From NCBI RefSeq assembly GCF_902726565.1, contig NZ_CACVAF010000008.1, positions 202,514 through 266,513 on the forward strand: a DNA stretch of 64,000 bases, written 5' to 3'. Of this stretch, positions 41,229 through 52,491 are shown in pieces. Each line of letters opens with the position of its first letter. The first letter of the stretch is position 1. The notes beneath the pieces were generated by a model that was not told the origin of the DNA, did no database searches, and worked only from the letters and a program-made list of their open reading frames with translations. The translations under genes were made by a program, and so were the position numbers. The stretch is from Yersinia vastinensis (GTDB taxonomy: Bacteria; Pseudomonadota; Gammaproteobacteria; Enterobacterales; Enterobacteriaceae).

Positions 41229-44200
41229 CTAGCCGATAGTCATCAAGCTGGCGTTCCCACCGGCTGCGGCAGTATTCACACTCAGTGAATGCTCAATTAA
41301 CAAGCGCTCAAGCAGAATGTTGGTTTCGCCACGGGCAAAGCCTTGTACTGAGACAATTGGTCCATCAATTTGGGCTATTTGCTCACATAAGATGCGTAGC
41401 TGATCGGCATCTCCGTGATAGATAACGGCATCAAAGCTGATGTTGGCTGTTTGCCAATCTTGAGTAAGAGTAATGCAAGACTGCACTGCCGCCGGTAATT
41501 TTTTGAGCAAATCACGCTGTAGCGCATCTTCTAACCATAAGACGTGACACCCGACAGCCAGCACGGCGGCCAATTGTGTCAGTGCGTCGGTTTCGTTATC
41601 TGCCAGACACAGCACGCGCTCACGGGGAAGCAGTGCATAAGTGTTACGCTCACCGGTCGGCCCCGGTAACAACCAGACGGTTCCACCTTGAGCCAACTCA
41701 CCATAGCGCTGTGCCAGTTCAGTCAGCACATTGTTTTGCTGCTCGCCAGCCCATTTGATCAATGCGTGATGCGCGGTTTGTAGCATTTCGCGACCAGAGA
41801 CATTTTGCACGGTTTCATTATGCTGATGGGACAGTGTATTTATCACCGCATCTTCCGGGCGGCTGCACAACAGGCGATACAGATAGAGTGGCCCACCGGC
41901 TTTCGGGCCAGTACCCGACAAACCTTCGCCACCAAATGGTTGTACGCCAACCACCGCACCGACCATGTTGCGGTTAACATACAGATTCCCCACTTTGGCT
42001 TTTTCCGTGATATGGGCAATGGTTTCATCAATACGAGTATGAATACCCAAGGTTAAACCATAACCCGAGGCGTTAATTTGATCGACTAACGCACTGAGAT
42101 TCTGGCGCTGGAAGCGCACGACGTGCAGTACGGGGCCGAAAATCTCTTTTTGCAGCTCGTCAAAACTGTCCAGCTCTATCAAGGTTGGCTTGATAAAAGT
42201 GCCGCGTGCCCACTCTTTTTCATCCTGATTGTTGCCGCGTGCCGCTTGATAAACTTTGCGTCCTTTGGCCCGCATGGCTTGAATATGGCGTTCAATACCC
42301 GCTTTGGCATCAGCATCGATAACTGGCCCGATATCTGTAGACAGGCGCTCAGGATTGCCCATGCGACATTCAGCCATTGCGCCACGTAGCATCTGCAAGG
42401 TATGTTCGGCAACATCATCCTGAATACAAAGGATGCGCAAAGCTGAGCAGCGCTGGCCTGCGCTGTCAAAAGCGGAGGCGACAACATCCGTCACCACCTG
42501 CTCGGTCAGGGCCGATGAGTCAACAATCATCGCATTGAGGCCACCGGTTTCAGCAATCAGTGGAGTAGGGCGGCCTTGAGGGTCAAGCCGGCCAGCAATG
42601 CTACGTTGTAAAATGCTCGCGACCTCTGTGGAGCCGGTAAACATGACGCCGCGCACCCGCTCATCGTTTACTAACGTTGCCCCAACACTGTCACCCTGTC
42701 CGGGGAGCAACTGCAAGACACCCTGCGGGATCCCGGCTTCGAGCAAAATCCGCACAGCCTGAGCGGCAACCAGTGGTGTTTGTTCAGCCGGTTTTGCCAA
42801 CACACTATTACCAGCCGCTAAAGCAGCGGCAACCTGACCGGTAAATATAGCGAGCGGGAAGTTCCATGGACTAATACAGACTACCGGTCCGAGGGGGCGG
42901 TGGCTGTCATTAGCAAAGTTATCACGCACCATCCCCGCGTAGTAATGAAGGAAATCAACGGCTTCACGCACTTCTGCTATGGCATTACTGAAGGTTTTAC
43001 CGGCTTCACGCACCAGTATTCCCATCAATGATTGCATTTGATTTTCCATCAGTTCAGCAGCGCGTATCAAAATAGCGGCGCGCTCAGCGGGTGGTGTAGC
43101 AAACCAAATCGCCCCGGCATTGGCGGCTGCATCCAAGGCCCGGCTGACCTCTTCTTTTGTTGCTTCACGCACGTAGCCGACAATATCGGTTGGCTCTGTG
43201 GGGTTGATCACGGGCAGATCAGCACCATCATCAAGCTCGGCATCAATGATTGGTTCAGCCCGCCAGACTTGGCTGGCACTGGTGAGCAAGGCACTGGAGA
43301 GCGAGGCCAGACGATGTTCGTTCGCCAAATCCAACCCACTGGAATTGGCGCGCTCTGTGCCGTACAGATCGCGTGGTAATGGAATACGTGGATGAGGTAA
43401 TCCGAGTTGCCCTTCACTTGCGGCAATGGCTTCGACAGCACTGACGGGATCGGCGACTAATTCATCCAGCGGTAGAGTGGCATCGGCAATACGGTTAACA
43501 AACGAGGTATTCGCGCCGTTTTCCAGCAGGCGACGTACCAAATAGGCCAGCAAGGTTTCATGAGTACCCACTGGGGCATAAATACGGCATGGGCGGTTAA
43601 GTTTGCCCTCGGCAACTTTCCCGACCACTTGTTCATATAGGGGTTCACCCATGCCATGCAGGCATTGGAACTCATATTGTCCAGGATAGTAATTTTGCCC
43701 GGCAAGATGATAAATCGCCGATAATGTATGCGCGTTATGAGTCGCAAATTGCGGATAAATCAGGTTCGGCACGGCCAGTAATTTACGTGCGCAGGCCAAG
43801 TAAGAGACATCGGTATAAACTTTGCGGGTATAAACGGGATACCCCTCTAAGCCGTCCATTTGTGCGCGTTTAATTTCACTGTCCCAATATGCACCTTTAA
43901 CCAAGCGAATCATCAGGCGGCGGCGACTGCGCTGGGCCATATCTATCACAGCATCTATGGTGAAAGGACAGCGCTTCTGGTATGCCTGAATAACAAAGCC
44001 AATACCATTCCAACCGGCTAACTTTGGCTCAAAGCAGAGTTTCTCCAGCAGATCGAGTGAAATTTCCAGACGATCGGCCTCTTCGGCATCAATATTAATC
44101 CCGATATCATACTGGCGAGCTTGCAAGGTGAGTGACAACAGTCGTGGATAAAGTTCCTCCATGACTCGCTCATATTGAGCGCGACTATAGCGGGGATGCA

Positions 44201-45200
44201 GCGCAGAAAGTTTGATTGAAATCCCAGGCCCTTCATAGATACCCCGACCATTTGAGGCTTTGCCGATGGCATGGATAGCCTGCTGATAGGAGAGCAGATA
44301 GGCTTGCGCATCCGCTTCTGTTAGTGCCGCTTCACCCAACATATCGTAAGAGTAGCGGAACCCTTTATCTTCCAGTTTACGGGCATTAGCCAATGCTTCT
44401 GCGATGGTTTCACCGGTCACGAATTGCTCGCCCATCAAGCGCATCGCCATATCTACGCCTTTGCGGATCAGCGGTTCGCCCCCTTTACCGATAATGCGAT
44501 TTAAAGCGCTAGAGAGTTTGGCTTCATTGTGGGTAGAGACCAAATGGCCGGTAAATAGCAGGCCCCAAGTGGCGGCATTCACAAACATTGATGGGCTGCG
44601 GCCCAAATGAGAGTGCCAATTACCATTGCTAATTTTATCGCGGATCAGTGCGTCACGAGTGGGTTTATCCGGAATACGCAGCAGCGCTTCGGCCAGACAC
44701 ATCAGTGCCACACCCTCTTGTGACGACAGTGAAAACTCTTGCAGCAAGCCTTGCACTATCCCGGCACGACCATTGGCACTTTTTTGATTACGCAGTTTTT
44801 CGGCAATGGAATAAGCCAGCTTGTGTGTCGCTTGTGCTTGTTCTGCGGGTAAACGCGCCTGCTCCAATAACATAGGAATGGCTTCAGTCTCTGGACGACG
44901 ATAAGCCGCAGTGATAGCCGCACGGGCAACAGATTGTGGCAGCACTTGTTCGGCAAAATCCAGGAATGGCTGGTGAGTACTTTCTGTGACTTGCGCCATC
45001 ATGTCGTCCACTTCCTGAGAGGAAGACGCATGCGTTGTTGTCAGCTCCGGCAGTTCACTGTTACTTTCCAGCCGCTCCAAATAGTTAAAAATGGCCTGCT
45101 TAATTAACCAATGTGGTGTGCGGTCAATATTCTGTGCTGCGGCTTTAATACGGTCACGTGTCGCTTCATCGAGTTTCACGCCCATTGTGGTGCTAGCCAT
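41229..45200 (-). CDS. putA: Trifunctional PutA (proline dehydrogenase / P5C dehydrogenase / repressor)
   Basis: A 1323-residue protein, as long as E. coli PutA (1320). Residues 1-50 are the ribbon-helix-helix repressor domain (GVKLDEATRDRIKAAAQNID). About residues 230-560 form the FAD proline dehydrogenase barrel (RLVKGAYWDSEIKRAQ). About residues 640-1120 form the aldehyde dehydrogenase with catalytic Cys in SAGQRCSALR near 918. It oxidises proline to glutamate at the membrane, and represses putA and putP when proline is low. It is divergent from putP. Confidence 0.97.
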   Translation of the reverse strand: MASTTMGVKLDEATRDRIKAAAQNIDRTPHWLIKQAIFNYLERLESNSELPELTTTHASSSQEVDDMMAQVTESTHQPFLDFAEQVLPQSVARAAITAAYRRPETEAIPMLLEQARLPAEQAQATHKLAYSIAEKLRNQKSANGRAGIVQGLLQEFSLSSQEGVALMCLAEALLRIPDKPTRDALIRDKISNGNWHSHLGRSPSMFVNAATWGLLFTGHLVSTHNEAKLSSALNRIIGKGGEPLIRKGVDMAMRLMGEQFVTGETIAEALANARKLEDKGFRYSYDMLGEAALTEADAQAYLLSYQQAIHAIGKASNGRGIYEGPGISIKLSALHPRYSRAQYERVMEELYPRLLSLTLQARQYDIGINIDAEEADRLEISLDLLEKLCFEPKLAGWNGIGFVIQAYQKRCPFTIDAVIDMAQRSRRRLMIRLVKGAYWDSEIKRAQMDGLEGYPVYTRKVYTDVSYLACARKLLAVPNLIYPQFATHNAHTLSAIYHLAGQNYYPGQYEFQCLHGMGEPLYEQVVGKVAEGKLNRPCRIYAPVGTHETLLAYLVRRLLENGANTSFVNRIADATLPLDELVADPVSAVEAIAASEGQLGLPHPRIPLPRDLYGTERANSSGLDLANEHRLASLSSALLTSASQVWRAEPIIDAELDDGADLPVINPTEPTDIVGYVREATKEEVSRALDAAANAGAIWFATPPAERAAILIRAAELMENQMQSLMGILVREAGKTFSNAIAEVREAVDFLHYYAGMVRDNFANDSHRPLGPVVCISPWNFPLAIFTGQVAAALAAGNSVLAKPAEQTPLVAAQAVRILLEAGIPQGVLQLLPGQGDSVGATLVNDERVRGVMFTGSTEVASILQRSIAGRLDPQGRPTPLIAETGGLNAMIVDSSALTEQVVTDVVASAFDSAGQRCSALRILCIQDDVAEHTLQMLRGAMAECRMGNPERLSTDIGPVIDADAKAGIERHIQAMRAKGRKVYQAARGNNQDEKEWARGTFIKPTLIELDSFDELQKEIFGPVLHVVRFQRQNLSALVDQINASGYGLTLGIHTRIDETIAHITEKAKVGNLYVNRNMVGAVVGVQPFGGEGLSGTGPKAGGPLYLYRLLCSRPEDAVINTLSHQHNETVQNVSGREMLQTAHHALIKWAGEQQNNVLTELAQRYGELAQGGTVWLLPGPTGERNTYALLPRERVLCLADNETDALTQLAAVLAVGCHVLWLEDALQRDLLKKLPAAVQSCITLTQDWQTANISFDAVIYHGDADQLRILCEQIAQIDGPIVSVQGFARGETNILLERLLIEHSLSVNTAAAGGNASLMTIG

Positions 45201-45715
45201 GCGGTCTATCTCCTTTAAGAAGGGGAGTTATGATTTTAATTCCGACAATATCAGGGATGTTGCAACTTTGTGCAACCTTGTTAAATGAAGGGCGTGTTTG
45301 AACTGTGAATTCAGTCTTGTTTTTAACAATTATTCATAAGTGATATTTGCTTGAATATTACGCATACACGTAGGAGTTGCTAATAATCTTAGGGGTTGTA
45401 AGGAGTTTGCCTAAGGTGTAACTCATTTTGTTATGCCGGGTATCACTGTCGACAGAGGTTAATGTGATGCAGGGTGAATTTTTTGTAAAAATTTTGTTTA
45501 AATTGTTGTGAGTGGAGAAAAGAGTCCACTAGGATAGCAACCGCAAATGACGGTTTGCTCGCAAATAGTTGTACTGGTAGTTTATTAACGCTTTCGCGTT
45601 CATCTCCGGTGCAATTTTACATCAATCGGGTATAAAGCATGACGCCGCGTTAGGCGAGAAGAACTAAAAATAGCGGGATCAATTAAAACGATAATACGCA
45701 CTATGGAGACGTTGC
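45201..45715. promoter_or_regulatory. putA-putP divergent control region with PutA-type motifs
   Basis: This 515-base region separates the divergent genes. The PutA operator hexamer GTTGCA occurs at 45259-45264 (plus), 45271-45276 (minus) and 45711-45716 (plus), the first two only seven bases apart and the last overlapping the putP start. In E. coli PutA binds several such hexamers here. No protein gene is seen. The promoters themselves were not identified with confidence. Confidence 0.65.
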
Positions 45716-47200
45716 ATGACCATGAACACGCCGATGCTGGTGACTTTTTTAGTTTACATATTTGGGATGATACTTATTGGTCTTATGGCCTACCGGGCAA
45801 CGAATAACTTTGATGATTATATTCTGGGAGGTCGAAGTTTAGGCAGTGTTGTAACCGCACTGTCTGCAGGTGCTTCCGATATGAGCGGTTGGTTATTAAT
45901 GGGATTGCCGGGGGCGATTTTCCTATCCGGTATTTCCGAGAGTTGGATAGCTATTGGTTTGACCATTGGTGCTTATCTTAACTGGAAATTAGTGGCTGGT
46001 CGTTTGCGCGTTCATACGGAAGCCAATAATAATGCTCTGACACTCCCCGATTATTTCACCAGCCGTTTTGAAGACAAAAGCAAGTTACTGCGGGTTATCT
46101 CTGCGGTGGTTATCTTAGTCTTCTTTACTATTTACTGTGCTTCAGGGGTTGTTGCTGGTGCACGTTTATTTGAAAGTACTTTTGGCATGAGTTATGGCAC
46201 TGCATTGTGGGCCGGTGCTGCTGCGACCATTGCTTATACCTTCATCGGTGGTTTTTTGGCTGTGAGTTGGACAGACACCGTGCAGGCAACATTGATGATT
46301 TTCGCCCTGATTCTGACACCCATTATCGTCATTTTGGCGGTGGGTGGCATCGATACCTCAATGATGGTGATTGCAGCGAAAAATCCTGCCAACATTGATA
46401 TGTTTAAAGGGTTGAATCTGGTTGCTATCCTTTCTCTGCTGGGCTGGGGGTTGGGTTATTTTGGTCAGCCACACATTCTGGCACGCTTTATGGCGGCAGA
46501 CTCTCATCGTACTATCCGTAGTGCTCGCCGCATCAGTATGACGTGGATGATCTTGTGCCTGGCGGGGACTATCGCGGTAGGCTTCTTTGGTATCGCTTAT
46601 TTTGAAAACCATCCAGAACAAGCCGGAAGTGTGACGCAAAACGGTGAGCGTGTCTTCATTGAGCTAGCCAAGTTGCTGTTTAATCCGTGGATCGCCGGTA
46701 TTTTGCTGTCGGCCATTCTGGCGGCCGTCATGAGCACCTTAAGCTGCCAGCTACTGGTGTGCTCCAGTGCTTTGACAGAAGATCTGTACAAAGCTTTCTT
46801 GCGTAAAAAAGCCAGCCAGAAGGAGTTAGTGTGGGTGGGGCGCGCCATGGTGTTGTTGGTCGCGTTAATTGCCATCGCGTTGGCAGCAGATCCTAATAAC
46901 CGTGTTCTTGGTTTGGTGAGCTATGCATGGGCAGGATTCGGTGCGGCATTTGGCCCAGTGGTATTGATTTCAGTAATGTGGCCACGCATGACCCGCAATG
47001 GTGCACTGGCGGGGATGCTGATTGGTGCGATTACGGTGATTGTTTGGAAGCAATATGCATGGTTAGATTTATACGAAATCATCCCAGGTTTCTTGTTCGC
47101 CAGCATTGCTATTGTGGTCGTTAGCTTGTTGGGCAGCACGCCGAGCAATGCTATTACCGAGCGTTTCCGCAATGCAGAAGCCGAGTTTAAAACTATCTAA
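45716..47200 (+). CDS. putP: Sodium/proline symporter PutP
   Basis: A 494-residue SSF-family transporter with 13 expected membrane helices. It shows LGGRSLGSVVTALSAGASDMSGWLLMGLPG near residues 37-66, whose Asp-Met-Ser-Gly-Trp segment contributes to sodium binding. It imports proline for PutA. The ATG has GGAG upstream at 45704-45707; the next ATG two codons later is also possible. Confidence 0.96.
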   Translation: MTMNTPMLVTFLVYIFGMILIGLMAYRATNNFDDYILGGRSLGSVVTALSAGASDMSGWLLMGLPGAIFLSGISESWIAIGLTIGAYLNWKLVAGRLRVHTEANNNALTLPDYFTSRFEDKSKLLRVISAVVILVFFTIYCASGVVAGARLFESTFGMSYGTALWAGAAATIAYTFIGGFLAVSWTDTVQATLMIFALILTPIIVILAVGGIDTSMMVIAAKNPANIDMFKGLNLVAILSLLGWGLGYFGQPHILARFMAADSHRTIRSARRISMTWMILCLAGTIAVGFFGIAYFENHPEQAGSVTQNGERVFIELAKLLFNPWIAGILLSAILAAVMSTLSCQLLVCSSALTEDLYKAFLRKKASQKELVWVGRAMVLLVALIAIALAADPNNRVLGLVSYAWAGFGAAFGPVVLISVMWPRMTRNGALAGMLIGAITVIVWKQYAWLDLYEIIPGFLFASIAIVVVSLLGSTPSNAITERFRNAEAEFKTI

Positions 47201-47258
47201 TTATGGACTTGCCATCTCTTTGATATAACGACGCGGCTGGTTTAACGTCTAATTAAAA

Positions 47259-47287
47259 AGCTCCCGATAAAATAGGGGGCTTTTTTT
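47259..47287 (+). terminator. Rho-independent terminator of putP
   Basis: AGCTCCC (47259-47265) and GGGGGCT (47275-47281) pair with one G-T pair, followed by TTTTTTT to 47287. Confidence 0.85.
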
Positions 47288-47434
47288 GTGTTTTTATGAC
47301 AAAGAATCTAACTCAATATTAATGATGAACGAATTTGTATCCTGATGAATTTGTTTGTTATTTAACGTGGCAGAAACAACTTGCCACAGTTTGTTTAACA
47401 ATATTCTTATTCAACCCCTTGAATTTCTTTTTGC

Positions 47435-47453
47435 CAGAATGATAATCACTATC
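47435..47453 (+). promoter_or_regulatory. Fur box upstream of efeU
   Basis: The 19 bases match the Fur consensus (GATAATGATAATCATTATC) at 16 of 19 positions, with differences at 1, 3 and 15. It lies 83 bases before the efeU start, so iron-replete Fur should repress efeUOB. Confidence 0.85.
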
Positions 47454-47535
47454 GTTTTACTTATCTTTACGTTTACTGACACTGTCTATAATCATAGATC
47501 TCTACCGACAGCCATACCCATTAGGGGTGCATAGC

Positions 47536-48381
47536 ATGTTTGTCCCATTTCTTATTATGTTTCGTGAGGGGCTGGAGGCGGCTCTAATTGTTAGCCTAAT
47601 TGCCAGCTATCTTAAACGTACTCAACGCGGTCAATGGATGGGGGCGGTATGGATTGGCGTTATCACCGCCGCAGCATTGTGCCTCGCTATCGGTATCTTT
47701 ATTAACGAAACCACCGGTGAGTTTCCACAGAAACAGCAAGAACTGTTTGAAGGGATTATCGCTGTGGTCGCCGTTTGCATATTAACCTATATGGTTTTTT
47801 GGATGCGCAAAGTATCCAAGTCAGTCAAAGTTCATTTAGAAGGGGCGATTGATACTGCACTAAATTCAGGGCGTCGTCAGGGATGGGCATTAGTGGCCAT
47901 GGTGTTTTTCGCTGTTGCTCGCGAAGGTCTTGAATCCGTTTTCTTCTTATTGGCGGCATTCCAGCAGGATGTTGGTATTGGTGCGCCTATTGGTGCGATA
48001 TTAGGCTTGGTATGTGCCATTTTAGTCGGCATGGCTATCTACTGGGGTGGTATCAAATTACATCTGGCGAAATTCTTCAAATGGACCAGCCTGTTTATTC
48101 TTTTTGTCGCCGCTGGTCTGGCCGCAGGAGCAATCAGGGCCTTCCATGAAGCCGGCCTGTGGAATCATTTCCAAGATATCGCATTTGATTTAACCAATGT
48201 ACTCACCACTCATTCACTACTGGGCACTTTCCTTGAAGGTATGTTTGGCTATCAGGAAGCCCCGAGCGTCAGTGAAGTGGCCGTCTATTTCCTCTATCTG
48301 ATTCCGGCATTGATTTTCTTTTTCCTTCCACCTCGCACTACGGCGGCCTCAACCGCATCTGCTGCGCGGAAAACTAACTAA
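47536..48381 (+). CDS. efeU: Ferrous iron permease EfeU
   Basis: A 281-residue FTR1/OFeT-type membrane permease with seven expected helices. The two iron-binding motifs are REGLEAAL (residues 10-17) and REGLESVF near residue 136. It moves iron across the inner membrane in the EfeUOB system, which works best at low pH and aerobically. It heads the operon under a Fur box. A start at 47527 is possible but lacks a ribosome site. Confidence 0.94.
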   Translation: MFVPFLIMFREGLEAALIVSLIASYLKRTQRGQWMGAVWIGVITAAALCLAIGIFINETTGEFPQKQQELFEGIIAVVAVCILTYMVFWMRKVSKSVKVHLEGAIDTALNSGRRQGWALVAMVFFAVAREGLESVFFLLAAFQQDVGIGAPIGAILGLVCAILVGMAIYWGGIKLHLAKFFKWTSLFILFVAAGLAAGAIRAFHEAGLWNHFQDIAFDLTNVLTTHSLLGTFLEGMFGYQEAPSVSEVAVYFLYLIPALIFFFLPPRTTAASTASAARKTN

Positions 48382-48400
48382 TAATTCAGGGATTTATCAC

Positions 48401-49531
48401 ATGTCTAACCGGTTTTTCCGTCGTACCGCTTTACACGCCGCTTTACTGGCTTTGCCTGCTATGGTCATTAGTGCGCAGGCGGCTGATATTCCTCAGGTTA
48501 AGATCACGGTCAATGATAAACAGTGCGAGCCAATGGCGCTGTCGATCCCTGCCGGCAAAACGCAGTTCATCGTCCATAACGTGAGCCAAAAAGGTTTGGA
48601 GTGGGAGATCCTCAAAGGGGTCATGGTGGTTGAGGAACGTGAGAATATCGCCCCCGGTTTTACCCAGAAGATGACGGCAAATCTGGAACCGGGTGAATAC
48701 GACATGACCTGTGGCTTGCTGAGTAACCCGAAAGGTAAATTGACCGTCACCGCTGCGGCGGGCTCTGAGGTGGCGGTGAAACCTGATGCTATGGCACTGG
48801 TTGGTCCGATTGCCGAATACAAAGTCTATGTCACACAAGAAGTCGCTCAATTAGTGACACAAACTAAAGCCTTTACGGATGCAGTGAAAAAAGGTGATTT
48901 AGCGTTGGCTCGTAAACTCTATGCGCCAACTCGTCAACATTATGAGCGTATTGAGCCGATTGCTGAATTGTTCTCTGATTTGGATGGCAGTATTGATGCC
49001 CGTGAAGATGATTTTGAACAAAAAGCGGCCGATCCGAAATTTACGGGTTTCCACCGTTTAGAGAAAATCCTATTTGGTGATAACACCACCAAAGGCGCTG
49101 ATAAATTTGCCGATCAACTGTATCAAGACACTTTGGAGCTGCAAAAGCGTATTAGTGGCCTGACATTTGCGCCGAACAAAGTGGTGGGCGGTGCGGCTGG
49201 TTTAATCGAGGAAGTGGCGGCCAGTAAAATCAGTGGTGAAGAAGATCGCTACAGTCGCACTGATTTGTGGGACTTCCAAGCCAACGTAGAGGGTGCACAG
49301 AAAATTGTAAATCTGCTGCGGCCATTGCTGGAGAAAGCCGATAAACCGCTGCTGGGAAAAATTGACGCCAACTTCAAAACTGTTGATAGCATTTTGGCAA
49401 AATATCGCACCAAAGATGGCTATGAGTCTTATGAGAAGTTAACTGATGCCGACCGCAATGCATTGAAAGGGCCAATTACGGCACTGGCAGAAGACCTTGC
49501 GCAGCTTCGTGGTGTATTAGGTCTGGATTGA
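48401..49531 (+). CDS. efeO: Periplasmic iron-binding protein EfeO
   Basis: A 376-residue secreted protein: signal peptide residues 1-27 (ending SAQAA), a cupredoxin domain about 30-130, and an M75 domain with HRLEKILF near residue 217. EfeO binds iron or haem-derived iron for the EfeU permease. It lies 19 bases after efeU and 9 before efeB. Confidence 0.95.
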   Translation: MSNRFFRRTALHAALLALPAMVISAQAADIPQVKITVNDKQCEPMALSIPAGKTQFIVHNVSQKGLEWEILKGVMVVEERENIAPGFTQKMTANLEPGEYDMTCGLLSNPKGKLTVTAAAGSEVAVKPDAMALVGPIAEYKVYVTQEVAQLVTQTKAFTDAVKKGDLALARKLYAPTRQHYERIEPIAELFSDLDGSIDAREDDFEQKAADPKFTGFHRLEKILFGDNTTKGADKFADQLYQDTLELQKRISGLTFAPNKVVGGAAGLIEEVAASKISGEEDRYSRTDLWDFQANVEGAQKIVNLLRPLLEKADKPLLGKIDANFKTVDSILAKYRTKDGYESYEKLTDADRNALKGPITALAEDLAQLRGVLGLD

Positions 49532-49540
49532 GGCACGAAG

Positions 49541-50845
49541 ATGAGTAAGAAAATCGGTCCGCAAAACGGGCCGTATCAGCAAGACAGCGGGGCGGCTTTG
49601 CCGTCCCGTCGACGTTTATTGCTTGGTATGGGCATGATGAGTGGCGCATTGGCTCTGGGCGGTGCAAAAATAGCACGCGCAGCGGATTGTCCAGCACCTG
49701 AGGCGGCACTTGCTCAGGATGAACGTTGGCAGAAACAGCCATTTTACGGCCAGCATCAATCTGGGGTTCTGACCCCACAGCAGGCAGCAATGATGCTGGT
49801 GGCATTTGATGTGCTGGCAACTGACAACGCGGCATTGATCCGGTTATTTAAGTTGTTGACCGAGCGCATTGCTTTCCTGACCACCGGTGGGCATGCGCCG
49901 TCAGTCAATGCCAAATTGCCACCATTGGATTCAGGCATTATGGGGCCAGAAATTTACCCTGATAATTTGACGATGACGGTATCGGTCGGAGACTCGTTGT
50001 TTGATGAGCGTTTTGGCTTGCAGCAGCACAAACCATTGCGGCTTCAGAAGATGACCCGTTTCCCGAATGATTCGCTGGATGCCAATTTGTGTCATGGCGA
50101 TATCTTGCTGCAAATTTGCGCCAATACCAATGAAACCGTGATCCACGCCCTGAGAGATATTATCAAACACTCGCCGGATCTTCTCAGTGTTCGCTGGAAG
50201 CGAGAGGGCTTTATCTCTGCCCATTCGGCCCGCAGTAAAGGTAAAGAGACACCGATTAATCTGTTGGGCTTTAAAGATGGGACGGCAAACCCGAAAACCA
50301 GTGATAAGCCTTTAATCAATCAGGTGGTATGGGTGTCGGAGAATGCGGGCGAACCGGCGTGGGCTGTCGGGGGAAGTTATCAAGCCGCCCGGATTATCCG
50401 CTTTAAAGTGGAGTTTTGGGACAGAACGCCGTTGCAAGAACAACAAACAATCTTTGGCCGCGATAAACACAGCGGGGCACCTTTGGGAATGGCCCATGAA
50501 CATGATGAGCCGGACTACAGCAAAGACCCCGATGGAAAAGTGATCAAATTGGATGCGCATATCCGTCTGGCGAATCCACGCACGACTGAAACCCAAAGTA
50601 ATTTGATGTTACGTCGTGGCTATAGCTATTCACTGGGTGTATCAAATTCTGGGCAATTAGATATGGGGCTGCTGTTTGTGTGCTATCAATCTGATTTGGA
50701 AAAAGCCTTTCTCACGGTGCAAAAACGGCTAAATGGTGAGGCGCTAGAGGAGTATGTCAAACCTATTGGCGGGGGCTATTTCTTCACCTTGCCAGGGGTA
50801 GTTGATACTCACCACTATCTGGCGCAAGGTTTGCTTGAGGCTTAA
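49541..50845 (+). CDS. efeB: Tat-exported DyP peroxidase EfeB
   Basis: A 434-residue haem peroxidase of the DyP family. The twin-arginine signal [10 protein letters not shown] lies at residues 22-31, followed by a hydrophobic stretch and an Ala-rich cleavage site near ARAAD. The DyP motif GFKDGTANP is near residue 245. It is exported folded to the periplasm and oxidises ferrous iron or helps take iron from haem. It closes the efeUOB operon before a terminator. Confidence 0.96.
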   Translation: MSKKIGPQNGPYQQDSGAALPSRRRLLLGMGMMSGALALGGAKIARAADCPAPEAALAQDERWQKQPFYGQHQSGVLTPQQAAMMLVAFDVLATDNAALIRLFKLLTERIAFLTTGGHAPSVNAKLPPLDSGIMGPEIYPDNLTMTVSVGDSLFDERFGLQQHKPLRLQKMTRFPNDSLDANLCHGDILLQICANTNETVIHALRDIIKHSPDLLSVRWKREGFISAHSARSKGKETPINLLGFKDGTANPKTSDKPLINQVVWVSENAGEPAWAVGGSYQAARIIRFKVEFWDRTPLQEQQTIFGRDKHSGAPLGMAHEHDEPDYSKDPDGKVIKLDAHIRLANPRTTETQSNLMLRRGYSYSLGVSNSGQLDMGLLFVCYQSDLEKAFLTVQKRLNGEALEEYVKPIGGGYFFTLPGVVDTHHYLAQGLLEA

Positions 50846-50864
50846 TGTTTCCGTTTGAAAAATA

Positions 50865-50895
50865 GCACCGCTTTTACGCGGTGCTTTTATTTTTT
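50865..50895. terminator. Bidirectional terminator between efeB and wrbA
   Basis: GCACCGC (50865-50871) and GCGGTGC (50878-50884) are perfect arms with loop TTTTAC. The plus strand then has TTTTATTTTTT, and the minus strand also has U residues after the stem, so the convergent genes can share it. Confidence 0.9.
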
Positions 50896-50903
50896 ATAGC
50901 AAC

Positions 50904-51503
50904 TTAACTTTTTAATTTTGCAGTGATTTTTGCTACATGTTCACCTTGGAAACGGGCGATAGCCAGTTCTTCAGCACTTGGCTGGCGGGAACCATCGCCA
51001 CCGGCAATCGTGGTTGCGCCATAGGGAGTACCACCACGGGTCTGCGAAACGTCAAATAATTCTTTCGCGCCATAACCGATTGGCACAATGATAAAACCGT
51101 GATGTGCCAGAGTGGTCCAAGTGGAAGTGATAGTGTGCTCTTGCCCGCCGCCGGTGCCAGTAGAAGAGAATACGCTAGCGACTTTGCCGTACAGTGCACC
51201 AGATGCCCACAAACCACCGGTTTGATCGAGGAATGTCCGCATCTGCCCAGCCATATTACCAAAGCGGGTTGGTGTACCGAAAATGATGCCGTCGTAGTCG
51301 GCCAGTTCTTGTGGCGTAGCCACGGGCGCTTTTTGGTCAGTTTTACCGCCAGCTTTGGCGAAAGCGTCGGCAGGCATGGTTTCCGGCACGCGCTTGATAG
51401 TCACTTCGACACCGCTGACCTTTTTGGCACCTTCAGCTATTGCGCCAGCAAGTGTCTCGATATGTCCATACATGGAATAATAAAGCACTAAAATTTTCGC
51501 CAT
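50904..51503 (-). CDS. wrbA: NAD(P)H:quinone oxidoreductase WrbA
   Basis: A 199-residue flavodoxin-fold enzyme. The N-terminus ([25 protein letters not shown]) forms the FMN phosphate loop, and [25 protein letters not shown] is the usual second FMN segment. It reduces quinones by two electrons and protects against oxidative damage. It is a single gene, convergent with efeB. Confidence 0.96.
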   Translation of the reverse strand: MAKILVLYYSMYGHIETLAGAIAEGAKKVSGVEVTIKRVPETMPADAFAKAGGKTDQKAPVATPQELADYDGIIFGTPTRFGNMAGQMRTFLDQTGGLWASGALYGKVASVFSSTGTGGGQEHTITSTWTTLAHHGFIIVPIGYGAKELFDVSQTRGGTPYGATTIAGGDGSRQPSAEELAIARFQGEHVAKITAKLKS

Positions 51504-51684
51504 CTCGCTTCGCTCCCATCAAGGTTATTAAATAATACTGATATTGAATGATGCTGATGATGTATTCATAGTCGCTGATTATGATACTTATTAACAATAC
51601 GCCAATACAACCAAGCTGCAAGATTGACCGCACAGAAGGTGCACGAAGTGGGAGGATAATTTGGTCCTCCTGACTTTTCAGATC

Positions 51685-52170
51685 TTACGACAAATGACGT
51701 AACTTTTTTTGCAGGCGTTTTTGCTGCCAGCGTTCCAACCAGTTACCCAAGATGAAAGTATTTATTGCCCGCAAACCCAATGGGATGCTTAGCCCAAGCA
51801 CCACCCACCACGCCCATATATAGCTGGGGGAGGTAAACCAGTTAATCGCAAACAGGACGGCGCAGAGGATGACGGCTCGCAATAATTGGCGTAGGAAAGC
51901 CATTTCATTTTCAACAGCATCCCGTGCATCCAGCACTCTCTGATCAACAGCATCTACCGGCACATCTTGTGGCTGGCTCGCCTCGGGTGAGTAGAGTTCG
52001 CTTGCTTTTAAATCAAAAACCGCCGCAATGGCACCCAAAGTCTCAAGACTGGCTTGTTCACCATTCTCTATCCGTTGGATAGTGCGCACACTGAGGCCAC
52101 AAAGTTCCGCTAATTGCTCTTGCGACCAAGCTCGGGCTTGGCGTAATTCACGAATACGGTAAAGATTCAT
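51685..52170 (-). CDS. XRE regulator with two membrane helices
   Basis: A 161-residue protein from ATG 52170, with GGAGAG upstream. The N-terminal helix-turn-helix is RQARAWSQEQLAELCGLSVRTIQRIENG (about residues 10-37). Two hydrophobic helices follow around 85-125 (AVILCAVLFAINWF and IWAWWVVLGLSIPLGL). Such fusion proteins are membrane-bound repressors of uncertain target. The frame extends to 52251 but lacks a ribosome site there. Confidence 0.85.
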   Translation of the reverse strand: MNLYRIRELRQARAWSQEQLAELCGLSVRTIQRIENGEQASLETLGAIAAVFDLKASELYSPEASQPQDVPVDAVDQRVLDARDAVENEMAFLRQLLRAVILCAVLFAINWFTSPSYIWAWWVVLGLSIPLGLRAINTFILGNWLERWQQKRLQKKLRHLS

Positions 52171-52491
52171 ATTAAGCTCTCCAGGGGGAAGGTATCCCAA
52201 CAACCCTATGTGCAAGCATGTCACAGCACCACGACAGCAACCAGACAGCAATATGACATGAAGCAGACAGCCTATCTGGTGGTTAATTATCTAACTATCT
52301 CAGCCTAAATTATCTTCAAGCTATTGGGGTATTTATCACAGTTACTGGCCATTTACATTGACAGCGCTGGGGGCGAGTAATAATTTTAATGGCAGTAAAA
52401 CTCCACTTTAAATATAAATATGGAGTTTTGTTTTCCTGATTATCGCCAAACACAAACCACTCAACTTATTGATCAATGAGGAACACCGTCA

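Noticed and set aside
42123..45288. Several frames opposite putA
   Set aside because: They lie wholly inside putA on the other strand, have no ribosome sites, and putA is full length.
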